DNA from: Actinomycetaceae bacterium
GTDB lineage: Bacteria > Actinomycetota > Actinomycetes > Actinomycetales > Actinomycetaceae
Direction: 5' to 3'
DNA: 62,355 bases
Assembly: GCA_030532515.1 (NCBI GenBank)
Contig: JAUNKY010000009.1
Span: 1-62,355, forward strand
The notes below the pieces were generated by a model, which saw nothing but the letters and a program-made list of their open reading frames with translations, was not told the DNA's origin and made no database searches. Positions 44,577 through 53,619 of this stretch are shown here, piece after piece; the first letter of the stretch is position 1; every line of letters begins with the position of its first letter. Made by a program: the position numbers and the translations under genes.

Positions 44577-45317
44577 TCACTCGCTTAAAGCAGCTTGTTG
44601 CAAGCGGGAAAGCTCTTGACAACCGCCCTCGGCTAAATCTAAAAGAGAAAGCAGCTCGGTACGCGAAAATGGCGCGTGCTCAGCCGTTCCCTGCACTTCA
44701 ATGAACTCTCCGGACCCGGTGATGACTACGTTCATATCAGTTTCTGCGCGCACATCTTCTTCATACGGTAAATCCAAGCGTGGCTCTCCGTCGATAATCC
44801 CCACGGAAATAGCTGCCACGGTATCTTTCAAAACCTTCCGATTCGCCTTATCCAAAGCAATCAGCCCCTGCTTTTGCCCCCAGGAAATGGCATCTGCCAA
44901 AGCCACAAAAGCACCGGTAATCGCGGCGGTACGAGTGCCGCCGTCAGCTTGTAAAACGTCGCAGTCTAAAACGATGGTATTTTCGCCCAGCGCCTGGGTA
45001 TCCACCACAGCACGTAAAGAGCGTCCGATTAACCGCGAAATTTCGTGGGTGCGCCCGCCAATCTTACCTTTTACAGATTCGCGTTGGGAACGCTGCGCGG
45101 TGGCGCGTGGCAGCATCGAGTATTCGGCGGTAACCCAGCCTTCGCCAGAGCCGGCGCGCCAGCGGGGGACTCCTTCAGTTAGGGAAACTACGCACAGTAC
45201 GCGGGTGCCGCCAAACTCGATGAGGCAGGATCCTTCGGCGTTGGAAATCCAGTTACGGGTGATTTTTACAGGGCGCAGTTCGTTATTGGCGCGCCCGTCT
45301 GCTCGGTTACTAGTCAT
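44577..45317 (-). CDS. rph: Ribonuclease PH
   Basis: A 246-residue phosphorolytic 3'-5' exoribonuclease that trims tRNA and rRNA. The PH-family blocks [52 protein letters not shown] (read in parts) and [17 protein letters not shown] are present. TAGTGT (minus strand, 45324-45329) ends 6 nt before ATG without a ribosome binding site, so the rph-rdgB mRNA is probably leaderless. Confidence 0.95.
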   Translation of the reverse strand: MTSNRADGRANNELRPVKITRNWISNAEGSCLIEFGGTRVLCVVSLTEGVPRWRAGSGEGWVTAEYSMLPRATAQRSQRESVKGKIGGRTHEISRLIGRSLRAVVDTQALGENTIVLDCDVLQADGGTRTAAITGAFVALADAISWGQKQGLIALDKANRKVLKDTVAAISVGIIDGEPRLDLPYEEDVRAETDMNVVITGSGEFIEVQGTAEHAPFSRTELLSLLDLAEGGCQELSRLQQAALSE

Positions 45318-45363
45318 ACTTCAACACTACCTTGTTCTGGCTTTAATAGCGTAGTTTATAAGT

Positions 45364-46251
45364 ATGCAGATTATTCCTCCGTTGGGTGCCGGACAGTGGG
45401 AACACAACCATCGTCATGCCAGCATTGACTGGCAGGCGTATGTAACTGTAGGCGCTGGTAAGGAAACGCAGATTTCCGCTAGTTTCTTTGTGGTGGATGG
45501 AAAGGGAAACTACTGGATTCCGGCGGGCGGGCAGTTACCCGCGGCGACGAAGCTGTGCGCGGTTTATCTGGGATCATTGCGGCAGTCGCAGCTGGTGCCG
45601 CAGGTGGTAGTGTTTGGCCCGCAATTGGCGGGGCAGGATGTGCCGTGGACGGCGATTCGCGATGGGCAGCAGCTGACTTCTTCGCAGGCGCAGCTTTATG
45701 CAGCCGGCAACGGGTTGGCAGCATTTCACTTGGAATACCGGTTCTGCCATGCGTGTGGCGGCTCTTTAACTATGTCCGAGGGCGGTTGGGCACGCACTTG
45801 TACAAAATGTCAGCTAACCGTGTATCCGCGTCAGGACCCGGCCATTATTGTGGCGATTATGGATGAGCAAGAGCGTTTGCTTTTAGCTCATAACGCTAAC
45901 TGGCCGGCGGGGCGGGTTTCTTTAATTGCTGGCTTTGTAAATATGGGAGAGGCTGCGGAGCAGACGGTAGTTAGAGAAATTGCAGAGGAAGTTGGTTTAG
46001 TGGTTAAACCAACTGAGATAAAGTATTTGACTACCCAAACTTGGCCGTTCCCGCGTTCTTTGATGCTGGCTTATAAAGTGGTGCTTACTAATCCGCCGGA
46101 TCCACGGGTGGATGGGGAAGAGATTACTTGGGCGAACTGGTATAGCCGCAAAGAGTATTTGCAGGCGGTAGCTTCCGGGCAGATTAGTGGTCCGGTGAAT
46201 CGTTCTGTAGCAGCGGCTTTAGTGGGGGCGTGGCTGCGCGGAAGTTTGTAG
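45364..46251 (+). CDS. nudC: NAD(+) diphosphatase / NADH pyrophosphatase
   Basis: A 295-residue Nudix hydrolase. A four-Cys zinc site (CHACGGSL ... CTKC) precedes the Nudix box (GFVNMGEAAEQTVVREIAEEVGL), followed by the NudC-specific QTWPFPRSLM. It cleaves NADH and, in some bacteria, NAD caps from RNA. TAGTTT (45352-45357) is 6 nt before ATG, suggesting a leaderless transcript. It diverges from rph with only 46 bp between starts. Confidence 0.92.
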   Translation: MQIIPPLGAGQWEHNHRHASIDWQAYVTVGAGKETQISASFFVVDGKGNYWIPAGGQLPAATKLCAVYLGSLRQSQLVPQVVVFGPQLAGQDVPWTAIRDGQQLTSSQAQLYAAGNGLAAFHLEYRFCHACGGSLTMSEGGWARTCTKCQLTVYPRQDPAIIVAIMDEQERLLLAHNANWPAGRVSLIAGFVNMGEAAEQTVVREIAEEVGLVVKPTEIKYLTTQTWPFPRSLMLAYKVVLTNPPDPRVDGEEITWANWYSRKEYLQAVASGQISGPVNRSVAAALVGAWLRGSL

Positions 46252-46384
46252 GGGCTGGTTTGGTCTCTTTTTGGGAGGGTTTGCCTGTTTTGTGGTGGGC
46301 TCTGCTTTTGCGATGCGATTCTGTCAGTGTAAGTCGTTAGACTTTATAGAGAGTTAAGACTTACTAAAATGTCTGGAGAAATAG

Positions 46385-48445
46385 ATGCCAAGTGGGAAGC
46401 ACTTGCTGGAAGCACTGGATCCGGAACAGCGCGCTGTAGCCATGCAAGTAACCGGGCCATTAGCCGTGTTAGCTGGAGCTGGCACGGGTAAAACCCGTGC
46501 GATTACCTACCGTTTAGCCTACGGCATCTCTCAAGGAGCCTTCGCGCAGAACTCGGTGCTGGCAGTAACCTTCACCGCGCGTGCCGCGGCAGAAATGCGC
46601 CACCGGCTGCGTGGGTTGGGCGTTCCTGCGGTTCAAGCGCGTACGTTTCACGCTGCGGCCTTGCGTCAGCTGGGCTATTTTTGGCCGCAAGCTATCGGCG
46701 GTGACGTGCCCCAAATCGTTAAACATAAAGCCAGCTTGCTTACCGCCGCGTGTTCTCACCTGGGGGTAGGGGTTGATAAGCAGTTAATTAGAGATTTAGC
46801 GGCCGAAGTTGAATGGGCTAAAGTTTCTATGCTTAGCCCTGCCGATTATTTGGAAACTGTTAGCACCCAAAAGCGGTTGCTTCCAGGTGACCTGGACGCT
46901 AATACTATGGCGGACTTGCTGCGCGTCTATGAAAATATGAAAACTGAAGCTGGCAAAATCGATTTTGAAGATGTGCTGCTGCTGATGGTGGGCATCATGC
47001 AAGAAAATGAACCGATTGCGCGGCAAGTCCGCAGTCAGTACCGCCATTTTGTGGTGGATGAATTCCAAGACGTTTCCCCGCTTCAATATGAGCTTTTAAA
47101 TCAGTGGTTGGGCGGCCGCCATGACATTTGCGTAGTTGGCGACGTGGCGCAGACAATCTACTCTTTCACTGGGGCTACTCCGAAGTATTTAGTGAACTTT
47201 GAGCAGGATCATCCGGGGGCACGCCGGGTTGAGCTTAACCGCAACTACCGTTCCACCCCCCAGATTGTGTCTTTTGCTAACCAGGTTCTAAAGACTAGTA
47301 ATACGGGGCGTTTAGGTACTGAAATGCCGGCCGGTTCAGTGCAACTGGTTTCGCAAAAAGACAGTGGTCCCGCCGTTTCTTTCCACGTTTTTGAACATGA
47401 TGACGCCGAAGCTGCAGCGGTTGCTTCGATTATTAAAAACCTCCAGACGCAGGGCACAAAGCTTGAAGATATTGCGGTACTGTTTCGCACGAATGCTCAG
47501 TCAGAGGCTTTTGAAAACGCGTTTGCAGAAGCTGGGATCCCATTTTTGGTGCGCGGCGGGGAGCGTTTCTTTGAACGTCCTGAAGTAAAGCAGGCGCTTT
47601 TAGAGATCCGCCGCGCTGCGACTTTGGCTTCGAAACTGGGAGCCGCAGATGCCGGTGAACTGGTGGAAACTGTGCAGAATCTGGTGACCCCTTTGGGGTG
47701 GACACAGGATGCTCCCAAAACTGGGGGAGCGGTGCGGGAACGTTGGGAAGGTTTAGATGCGTTAGTTAACTTGGCGTATCAAAAACAAACGCTTTCGATT
47801 ATTGAGTTTAATGGCGAACTGATGGAGAGAGTGGAAGCGCAATTAGCTCCAGAGATTGCGGGTGTAACCTTATCTAGCTTGCATGCGGCTAAAGGTTTGG
47901 AATGGGAAAACGTGGTTTTAGCGGGGATTAGCGAAGGTTTGTTACCCATCTCTTTAGCGGAAACGCCGGCAGAGATTGAAGAGGAAAAACGCTTGTTGTA
48001 CGTGGGGGTTACTCGTGCGAAGCAACGCCTGTTTGTCACCTACGCTAAGGCTCGGGGGGAAGGGCGCGCTCAGAAACGGCGAGTTTCTCGTTTTCTCAGT
48101 GCAGTTTGGCCACGGGACGAGGCGCCTGCAAAAGTGGGGAAGCCAAAACCTGCCGGCAGTAAAAAAGCTCAAAAACAGGCGGCGTTAGAAGAGTTAAACG
48201 AGTTAGAAACCGCGGTTTTTAACGCTTTGAAAGAGTGGCGTAAAAGTGAGGCGGAAGAGCGGTCTGTGCCACCGTTCGTGGTTTTTGGGGACGCGACTTT
48301 AATTGAGATCGCTCGGTCACAGCCACGGAATTTAACGCATCTGCGCGTAGTGCGGGGTGTGGGGGCGGTTAAGCTCGAAGCCTTTGGAACTGCAGTTTTG
48401 CGGATTGTGAAGAAAACCGTGGCGGAGTACTCCGAAACAGTTTAG
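46385..48445 (+). CDS. UvrD/PcrA-type helicase with HRDC domain (UvrD2-like)
   Basis: A 686-residue superfamily 1A helicase for DNA repair. Walker A LAGAGTGKTRA, motif Ia TFTARAAAEM, motif II VDEFQDVSPLQY, motif IV ELNRNYRSTPQIV, SSLHAAKGLEWE and the VGVTRAKQRLF motif VI are all present. The last 80 residues look like an HRDC domain (RSQPRNLTHLRVVRGVGAVKLEAFG). This domain order and the downstream gene set match actinobacterial UvrD2. ATG 46385 follows GGAGAAATAG, with TAAAAT further up as the -10. Confidence 0.9.
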   Translation: MPSGKHLLEALDPEQRAVAMQVTGPLAVLAGAGTGKTRAITYRLAYGISQGAFAQNSVLAVTFTARAAAEMRHRLRGLGVPAVQARTFHAAALRQLGYFWPQAIGGDVPQIVKHKASLLTAACSHLGVGVDKQLIRDLAAEVEWAKVSMLSPADYLETVSTQKRLLPGDLDANTMADLLRVYENMKTEAGKIDFEDVLLLMVGIMQENEPIARQVRSQYRHFVVDEFQDVSPLQYELLNQWLGGRHDICVVGDVAQTIYSFTGATPKYLVNFEQDHPGARRVELNRNYRSTPQIVSFANQVLKTSNTGRLGTEMPAGSVQLVSQKDSGPAVSFHVFEHDDAEAAAVASIIKNLQTQGTKLEDIAVLFRTNAQSEAFENAFAEAGIPFLVRGGERFFERPEVKQALLEIRRAATLASKLGAADAGELVETVQNLVTPLGWTQDAPKTGGAVRERWEGLDALVNLAYQKQTLSIIEFNGELMERVEAQLAPEIAGVTLSSLHAAKGLEWENVVLAGISEGLLPISLAETPAEIEEEKRLLYVGVTRAKQRLFVTYAKARGEGRAQKRRVSRFLSAVWPRDEAPAKVGKPKPAGSKKAQKQAALEELNELETAVFNALKEWRKSEAEERSVPPFVVFGDATLIEIARSQPRNLTHLRVVRGVGAVKLEAFGTAVLRIVKKTVAEYSETV

Positions 48446-48494
48446 AAAACTGCCCCACTGTGCTGAAACAGTCTGTTAAACCTGCAATAGGCTG

Positions 48495-49631
48495 TTAAAC
48501 CGCCGGCAAGGCAAGCGGGTGGTTATCGCACTGCGGGTTAAAAGGCCACAGCGTACGCTCTATTAGTAAATCCTCATCCACATAGCGCACTTCTCCCGGC
48601 AGCAGGCACTGTGCGGTTAAAAGGTGCTCGCACGCTGCGGCTACCAGCGCCGCCCCCAGCACTAACCTTGCGGCTGCTAGCTGCGGGTAGGCACCTTTAG
48701 ATAGTTGGCTTGCCGGCAAGTTAGCGGGCTTGCTTAGCTGGCAGGGCAGTTCCTCTTCCCGAGGGCGCGCCACGCACTGGCTTTCAAATAAATCCAGGCA
48801 TTTTAGACAAGGCGCGTCAGCAGGTTTTACTAACGGGCCAACCTGCAACGTATCTGCCCACAGGCCGACCGCTAAAAGCGGAACGCCTTTTTCTTGCCAC
48901 ATTTGCGCCCTGCGAACCCAAGGTGAATTTATGCGGTCAGTGGGGGAAGAGAGTTTAGATAGTGAAGCGACCGGCTCTGTTAGGCCGCCAACAGGCTCTG
49001 CTAGTGAAGCGACCGGCTCTGCCTGTGAAGAAGCGGGCGCGTGTGGAAGAGAAGCTTGCGCGTTGCGCGCAGAAACACTAATCACCAGATCAGGGACGAA
49101 AACAGTTTCTTTAGAAAGCAGTGCCTGAAGTTTCCCAGGTAAATTCTTTTCAGCCAGGGTGCCGCTATAGGAAAGAAGCACTGTATTTTGGCGCGAAATT
49201 AGCAGTAAATCTGCTGCAGTAGTTAAAAACGGAGCCAGTTTCAGCGCATCCTCTGGGCTTTCCAGATTCAAAACTTCTAACAGAACTTTCAAACCCGCCC
49301 CGGCATTTGCGTCAGCAGCGCTCGTTTGGGTGGGGTGAACTGGTAATGAGGTTACCCTTGAACCTGTATCGCCAAAACCCGCAGAAAACTCCCTTAGGAA
49401 CTGATGCTGTTTTAGGATCTGCAGCAGGTTATTTGTAGCTTCGGGTGCTAACCCCAAACTTAACGCCAATGCTTGAAAGGACTCTAACTTCCAAGGCATC
49501 TGTAGATGACGCAGCAGTTCTTTTTCTGCCGCACTCAAATACCGCAACTTAAGCTGCAATCTTCCACTCTTTAGAAGGCAGACAGCAGAAGAAACCTCTT
49601 GCAATACCGTATCAGGGCGCAACTGTAACAT
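48495..49631 (-). CDS. ThiF/cyclodehydratase-like protein
   Basis: A 378-residue protein resembling the ThiF-like, bacteriocin-cyclodehydratase/TOMM leader-binding proteins that actinobacteria carry between uvrD2 and the DUF2342 metalloprotease gene. The recognisable block is LQVGPLVKPADAPCLKCLDLFES, with a later CDNHPLA. The N-terminal 90 residues suggest a winged-helix leader-binding domain. A short low-complexity run of SLAEPV/GLTEPV repeats lies near residue 215. No precursor peptide or YcaO gene is in the window, so a peptide-modifying role is not supported. A hairpin abuts its ribosome binding site. Confidence 0.7.
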   Translation of the reverse strand: MLQLRPDTVLQEVSSAVCLLKSGRLQLKLRYLSAAEKELLRHLQMPWKLESFQALALSLGLAPEATNNLLQILKQHQFLREFSAGFGDTGSRVTSLPVHPTQTSAADANAGAGLKVLLEVLNLESPEDALKLAPFLTTAADLLLISRQNTVLLSYSGTLAEKNLPGKLQALLSKETVFVPDLVISVSARNAQASLPHAPASSQAEPVASLAEPVGGLTEPVASLSKLSSPTDRINSPWVRRAQMWQEKGVPLLAVGLWADTLQVGPLVKPADAPCLKCLDLFESQCVARPREEELPCQLSKPANLPASQLSKGAYPQLAAARLVLGAALVAAACEHLLTAQCLLPGEVRYVDEDLLIERTLWPFNPQCDNHPLALPAV

Positions 49632-49642
49632 AACGAAAACCT

Positions 49643-49670
49643 CACATTGGAATCAGTTGATTCCAATGTG
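49643..49670 (-). promoter_or_regulatory. Hairpin overlapping the ThiF-like gene's ribosome binding site
   Basis: CACATTGGAATCA and TGATTCCAATGTG form a 13-bp stem with a 2-nt loop. On the minus strand the stem ends in GTG directly before AGG, so the probable TGAGG site, 8 nt before ATG 49631, is partly locked in the stem. It also follows the metalloprotease gene and could terminate it. Confidence 0.55.
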
Positions 49671-49760
49671 GCAGGTGGCGCATGCCCTTGACTACCCCCA
49701 AAGAAAAACTGTGGATAACCCTGGCAGGGCAGTGGCTTTGAAAGAGACTAGAAACGACCG

Positions 49761-51245
49761 TTAGATTTGACGATCGCCCTCGGAATCATCTTCGGGACTC
49801 AACCCCTCTGCCCAGCCCAACGTGCCATCTAAAAGCGAGGATAATTCGTCGTCAATGGAAGTCTCAACAGCAGCTTGCAACTGGCGGTTTTCCAAGAAAT
49901 CCGCGGGCTTATCCAACTCAGCGGCAGAAGGCGCCATGTCAGGATGCTGCCAGTAAGCGTCTCTGGTAGCCATCCCCTCAGCACCCAGCAGTTCCCAAAC
50001 TTCTGCCGCATTGCGAGCCTTAACCGGGCGCAATTGCAAGCCGATTAGCTGGGTCAAAACCTGCTCAGCAGGGGAACCATCAATACGGCGCCGGCGCATA
50101 ATTTCACGCAACTGCGCGGCATTTGGAAGGTAGGCGCGGGCCGCTTCGAAAGTAACCGTCTCCACCCAGCCTTCAATCAGCGCCAAGAGCCATTCGAGCT
50201 TCGCTAACTGAGCCTGCTGCAAAGGTGACGGCTGCGGCTTAAAAAGACGTCCAGTCAGCGCTTCTTGCATCGCTTCTTGATCCATCATGTCAACTTCACT
50301 CATGGCTTGGCGGATGGCGTCAGTGTCAATGGAAATCGCTGCCGCATAGGCGCGGATCGCAGCTAAGAATTCTGCTTTAAGCCAAGGAACAGAAGCGAAA
50401 AGACGGGCGTGAGCACACTCGCGCAGAGCCAGGAACTGGCGTACCTCATCGACTGGAATATCGAAACCGGCTGCAAAAGCATCGACGTTCGGAAGCACCA
50501 AAGCGGTAATCGGTTCTTTAACTCCGGGGATACCTACGTCAGTAGAACCAAGGGAGGCGTGGGAAAGCTCCCCTAAGGCACGGCCAATGTGAATACTGAA
50601 AATCGCGGAGCTAAGTTCTGCCATCAGAGTTTCACTTTGCGACAGCATGGCTTTTAAGCCGTCTACTCCCTGCATACCCGGCAGATGTTTAAGCATCTCA
50701 AACTGAGGTTGGTTAGACAGATGCTCTAAGTCAGTATCATCTAAAGACTCGAAGTGTTTTGCCTGCTCTGCCATGGTTTCTTTGAAAGCGCGCTGCACGT
50801 TTTCTGCCACAGGTTCAACGATGATTTTCCAAGTGTCGAGGGTTTCATCCGCCCAGTCAGAGCGACGCCAAACTTTACGTTCGGAAGCTACCGGGGCAAT
50901 GTCAGTAACTGCATCTAGCCACAGGTCAGCAATCTGTAGGTTTTGGCGAGCTTGGGCAGCCTGTGCAGCGGAAAGCTGCGGATCGCCGTCTCCCCAGGCC
51001 TTTTGGCGAATCATTTGCTGGGCCAGCTGCCAGTTGATTGGGCCAGAGGATGATTTCATTAGGAAAGTTGCCTGCTGCATCATCTGTTGCAGAGTTTCGG
51101 CAGAGAGATTCTCAACTCCACCAGGAATCACGGTATTTGGGTCAATACCCATTTCGCGCATGAACTGCGCCAGCTGCTTCGGATCGAAGCTATTGGGGTC
51201 AAAGGGATTGCCACCGAAGGGGAATGGAGAATTAAAGTCACTCAT
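49761..51245 (-). CDS. DUF2342 / zinc-dependent metalloprotease family protein
   Basis: A 494-residue actinobacterial protein of the family labelled zinc-dependent metalloprotease (DUF2342). The N-terminus is rich in Pro, Phe and Gly (SPFPFGGNPFDPNSFDP), and helical segments follow. The expected metal helix reads FLALRECAHARLF, so the first His of a canonical HExxH is Arg here; whether that is normal for the family I cannot confirm. I chose ATG 51245 because a minus-strand TATTTT (51252-51257) lies 6 nt upstream, a leaderless layout. It diverges from ylbL. Confidence 0.78.
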   Translation of the reverse strand: MSDFNSPFPFGGNPFDPNSFDPKQLAQFMREMGIDPNTVIPGGVENLSAETLQQMMQQATFLMKSSSGPINWQLAQQMIRQKAWGDGDPQLSAAQAAQARQNLQIADLWLDAVTDIAPVASERKVWRRSDWADETLDTWKIIVEPVAENVQRAFKETMAEQAKHFESLDDTDLEHLSNQPQFEMLKHLPGMQGVDGLKAMLSQSETLMAELSSAIFSIHIGRALGELSHASLGSTDVGIPGVKEPITALVLPNVDAFAAGFDIPVDEVRQFLALRECAHARLFASVPWLKAEFLAAIRAYAAAISIDTDAIRQAMSEVDMMDQEAMQEALTGRLFKPQPSPLQQAQLAKLEWLLALIEGWVETVTFEAARAYLPNAAQLREIMRRRRIDGSPAEQVLTQLIGLQLRPVKARNAAEVWELLGAEGMATRDAYWQHPDMAPSAAELDKPADFLENRQLQAAVETSIDDELSSLLDGTLGWAEGLSPEDDSEGDRQI

Positions 51246-51416
51246 AGAACCAAAATACAAGGTTTTGCGGGGGTTTGCCGGGTGAAAACCAGCTAAAAAC
51301 CCAGATTTCGCTGAGTGTGAAATATAGAGAGTTTAGAAAGATAGGGAATAAACTAAAGCGATAGCAGGTTAAGCTAACAGTAGTATTTTGTAACTGCGTG
51401 AAAGCAGATAGGCATT

Positions 51417-52790
51417 ATGGAAGCAAATAACGCACCACAATCAGGTTCCGGTTCTTACGATCCACGGCAAGGTAGCCCCTACGGGAGCCAATATCCTGGT
51501 GGCCAGTATGGAAGTGGACAGTATCCCGGCGGGGCGTATGGTAGTGGACAATACCCCGGCGGGGCGTATGGAAGCGACCAATATCCTGGCACGCCGGGCG
51601 GATTGGGTTATTATCCGCCAAACTACCAGCCAGGTGGCAACTACCCACAGCCAGGGGGAGAAATTTACTCACCAATCCAAATCCCCGGTGAAAAGAAACG
51701 CCCCTGGAAGAAGTTTTTTGCAGTATTCACCCCACTTTTAGCAATGGGTGCCGGCGTGGGGCTGGCTTTGATGCCACTTCCTTACGTGATTGCTTCTCCC
51801 GGGCCAACGGTGGACGTATTTCTAAAAGACGGCGATGTGCCGCTTATTGAAATTGACGATGCGAAAGCCGATAACGATCCAGAAGGACACCTGCATATGG
51901 TGACGGTTCGCCAGTATGGGGACCCAGACCACTGGATCTCAGGCTGGCAGTGGCTACAGGCAAAATTCACGCCCGGTTACGACCTGATTCCAATGGAAGA
52001 AGTCTTCCCCGATGACCTAACGGCCGAAGAATTGGAAAAGTACAACAAGCAGGCTATGGTTTCTTCGCAATCCACGGCAGCTGCTGCGGCTTTCCACTAT
52101 TTGGATCTGGAAGTTCCTGCAACAGTCACTATTTTGGGGGCAACGGAAGGTTCACCTTTGGAAAATAAGGTGCAAGAAGGCGATATTTTGCGCGCCGTTA
52201 TTTACGATGGGAAAACCACTTACGTAAATGACGCTTCAAGCATTTTCGCTTTAACCCGCCAGATGCCAGCAGGGTCGAAGATTGAGATCCAGATTGATCG
52301 AGCCGGCAAGCTCATAACTATCCCGGCTGAAACCTACCGTCCTAAGTCGCTTTCTGAGTTTGACCGAGGTTCTCGCTTGGGAGTCTACCTGGATGTTGAC
52401 TTCAAACTTCCGATCGACGTGCAGATTCACTTAGAACGCATTGGCGGTCCGTCAGCTGGGATGATTTTCTCTTTGGCAATCATCGATAAACTAACTGAAG
52501 GTTCTTTAGTTGGTAACCACGTGGTCGCTGGCACCGGCGCAATTGGGTATGACGGTGAAGTGCAGCCAATTGGTGGCATTGTCCAAAAGATGCATGGCGC
52601 AAAGCGTGACGGTGCCCAGTACTTCTTGGCTCCGATTCAAAACTGCGATGAAGTAGTGGGTAACGTTCCAGATGGTTTGCAGGTTTACTCAGTGCAGCAT
52701 TTAGATGATGCGGTGCGAGTACTGCAGGCAATTAACGACAACGATACCGCTGGTTTGCAGACATGTGAGATGGTATTAAGCCACAAGTAA
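51417..52790 (+). CDS. PDZ-Lon-type membrane serine protease (YlbL-like)
   Basis: A 457-residue S16-type protease on the outer face of the membrane. Residues 1-85 are a Gly/Tyr/Pro-rich cytoplasmic tail with imperfect copies of YGSGQYPGGA. One membrane helix lies at about 98-120, a PDZ domain at about 225-315, and a Lon-like domain follows with the Ser/Lys dyad in GGPSAGM and GGIVQKMHGA. Bacillus YlbL is a relative implicated in DNA-damage recovery. Upstream sequence is poor in ribosome-binding signals. Confidence 0.88.
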   Translation: MEANNAPQSGSGSYDPRQGSPYGSQYPGGQYGSGQYPGGAYGSGQYPGGAYGSDQYPGTPGGLGYYPPNYQPGGNYPQPGGEIYSPIQIPGEKKRPWKKFFAVFTPLLAMGAGVGLALMPLPYVIASPGPTVDVFLKDGDVPLIEIDDAKADNDPEGHLHMVTVRQYGDPDHWISGWQWLQAKFTPGYDLIPMEEVFPDDLTAEELEKYNKQAMVSSQSTAAAAAFHYLDLEVPATVTILGATEGSPLENKVQEGDILRAVIYDGKTTYVNDASSIFALTRQMPAGSKIEIQIDRAGKLITIPAETYRPKSLSEFDRGSRLGVYLDVDFKLPIDVQIHLERIGGPSAGMIFSLAIIDKLTEGSLVGNHVVAGTGAIGYDGEVQPIGGIVQKMHGAKRDGAQYFLAPIQNCDEVVGNVPDGLQVYSVQHLDDAVRVLQAINDNDTAGLQTCEMVLSHK

Positions 52791-52804
52791 CACATCAGCA
52801 GCTC

Positions 52805-52890
52805 ATTTCGCACGGGAAACCCTTTTCCCGTGCGAATTTGCGGGGGCTGGGGGCTAATTTCGCATACGAAACGCGTTTCCCGTGCGAAAT
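52805..52890. repeat. Palindromic repeat array, two units, 52-bp period
   Basis: Units at 52805-52838 (CGCACGGGAAA...TTTTCCCGTGCG) and 52857-52890 (CGCATACGAAACGCG...) start 52 bp apart. The 18-bp spacer (GCGGGGGCTGGGGGCT region) differs from those of the arrays at 10.1 and 16.7 kb. It follows ylbL at a convergent gene boundary. Confidence 0.9.
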
Positions 52891-52904
52891 GAGACCTTAG
52901 AGAA

Positions 52905-52932
52905 CCGCCCTCGAGAAAATTCCCGAGGGCGG
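52905..52932. terminator. Inverted pair of the CGAGGGCG motif, hairpin
   Basis: CCGCCCTCGAGAA is followed at once by TTCCCGAGGGCGG, giving a stem with one mismatch and a very short loop. It lies between the 52-bp repeat array and the 3' end of the PPA1309-family gene. Confidence 0.65.
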
Positions 52933-52940
52933 CAACCAAA

Positions 52941-53558
52941 CTATTCAGCGCAAGAACAATCCTCGCACCCACCAGAGCCGCAAGAATCTTCTGCCAAACG
53001 GTCCTCAGCAGAAAGGAAAGTGGCTGCCAAAGCCTCTACCAAACCCGGAACCAAGTTAGAGCCTTCGCCCACCTGATCATCGAAGTCATGCGAACGAGCC
53101 CGCACCGCACACCAAGCTTCACCGCTGCGCATCACCGCCGCCACTAAACGCACCTCATCGCGATCGGGATGATTAGCGAAATATTCCAAAGCCTCCAGCG
53201 GATCTTCCGGAGCTTCAGCCTGCGCTGCCGGGGGAACCATCACCCGCTCAGTACAAACCGCAGCCCCCGCCACCGATTCAGGCCAAGCTAACTGCGCCAA
53301 AGTCTCTTCCAAATCCGCACCCGGCAGATCCTCTTGAATAATCGCCGTTAAAGCAGCCGGATTTCCATCCCAAGCTGCTTCTAAATGGTCGCGCATTTCA
53401 GCTGGAAGCTCGGGAACTGCCAGCAGGTCCTTAGTAAAAACTAAAGCGTAAACGGTTGCTGCGCGATCCCAGCCCAGCGCCGCAGCGCCGCGTTCGATCT
53501 CAAAAACTGCCTGGGATAACGCCAACTCAATGTCAGTGGGAAAATGTGCTTCACTCAT
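52941..53558 (-). CDS. PPA1309 family protein
   Basis: A protein of about 205 residues, acidic, from an actinobacterial family of unknown function named after a Cutibacterium acnes gene and usually divergent from the UPF0182 gene, as here. It ends in a Cys-rich tail, CGSGGCEDCSCAE, that could bind a metal. I chose ATG 53558. A TTG at 53576 is in frame. CACAAT on the minus strand lies 6 nt before the chosen ATG, a weak leaderless signal. Confidence 0.8.
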   Translation of the reverse strand: MSEAHFPTDIELALSQAVFEIERGAAALGWDRAATVYALVFTKDLLAVPELPAEMRDHLEAAWDGNPAALTAIIQEDLPGADLEETLAQLAWPESVAGAAVCTERVMVPPAAQAEAPEDPLEALEYFANHPDRDEVRLVAAVMRSGEAWCAVRARSHDFDDQVGEGSNLVPGLVEALAATFLSAEDRLAEDSCGSGGCEDCSCAE

Positions 53559-53619
53559 AGCAATATTGTGCTCCAAATGCCCTTACGCATTCCAGTCGGT
53601 ACACTGGATAATAGTGTAA

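Noticed and set aside
48495-49631. Part of a thiazole/oxazole-modified peptide cluster
   Set aside because: There is no YcaO, dehydrogenase or precursor peptide nearby. The gene sits in its usual actinobacterial housekeeping neighbourhood next to uvrD2.
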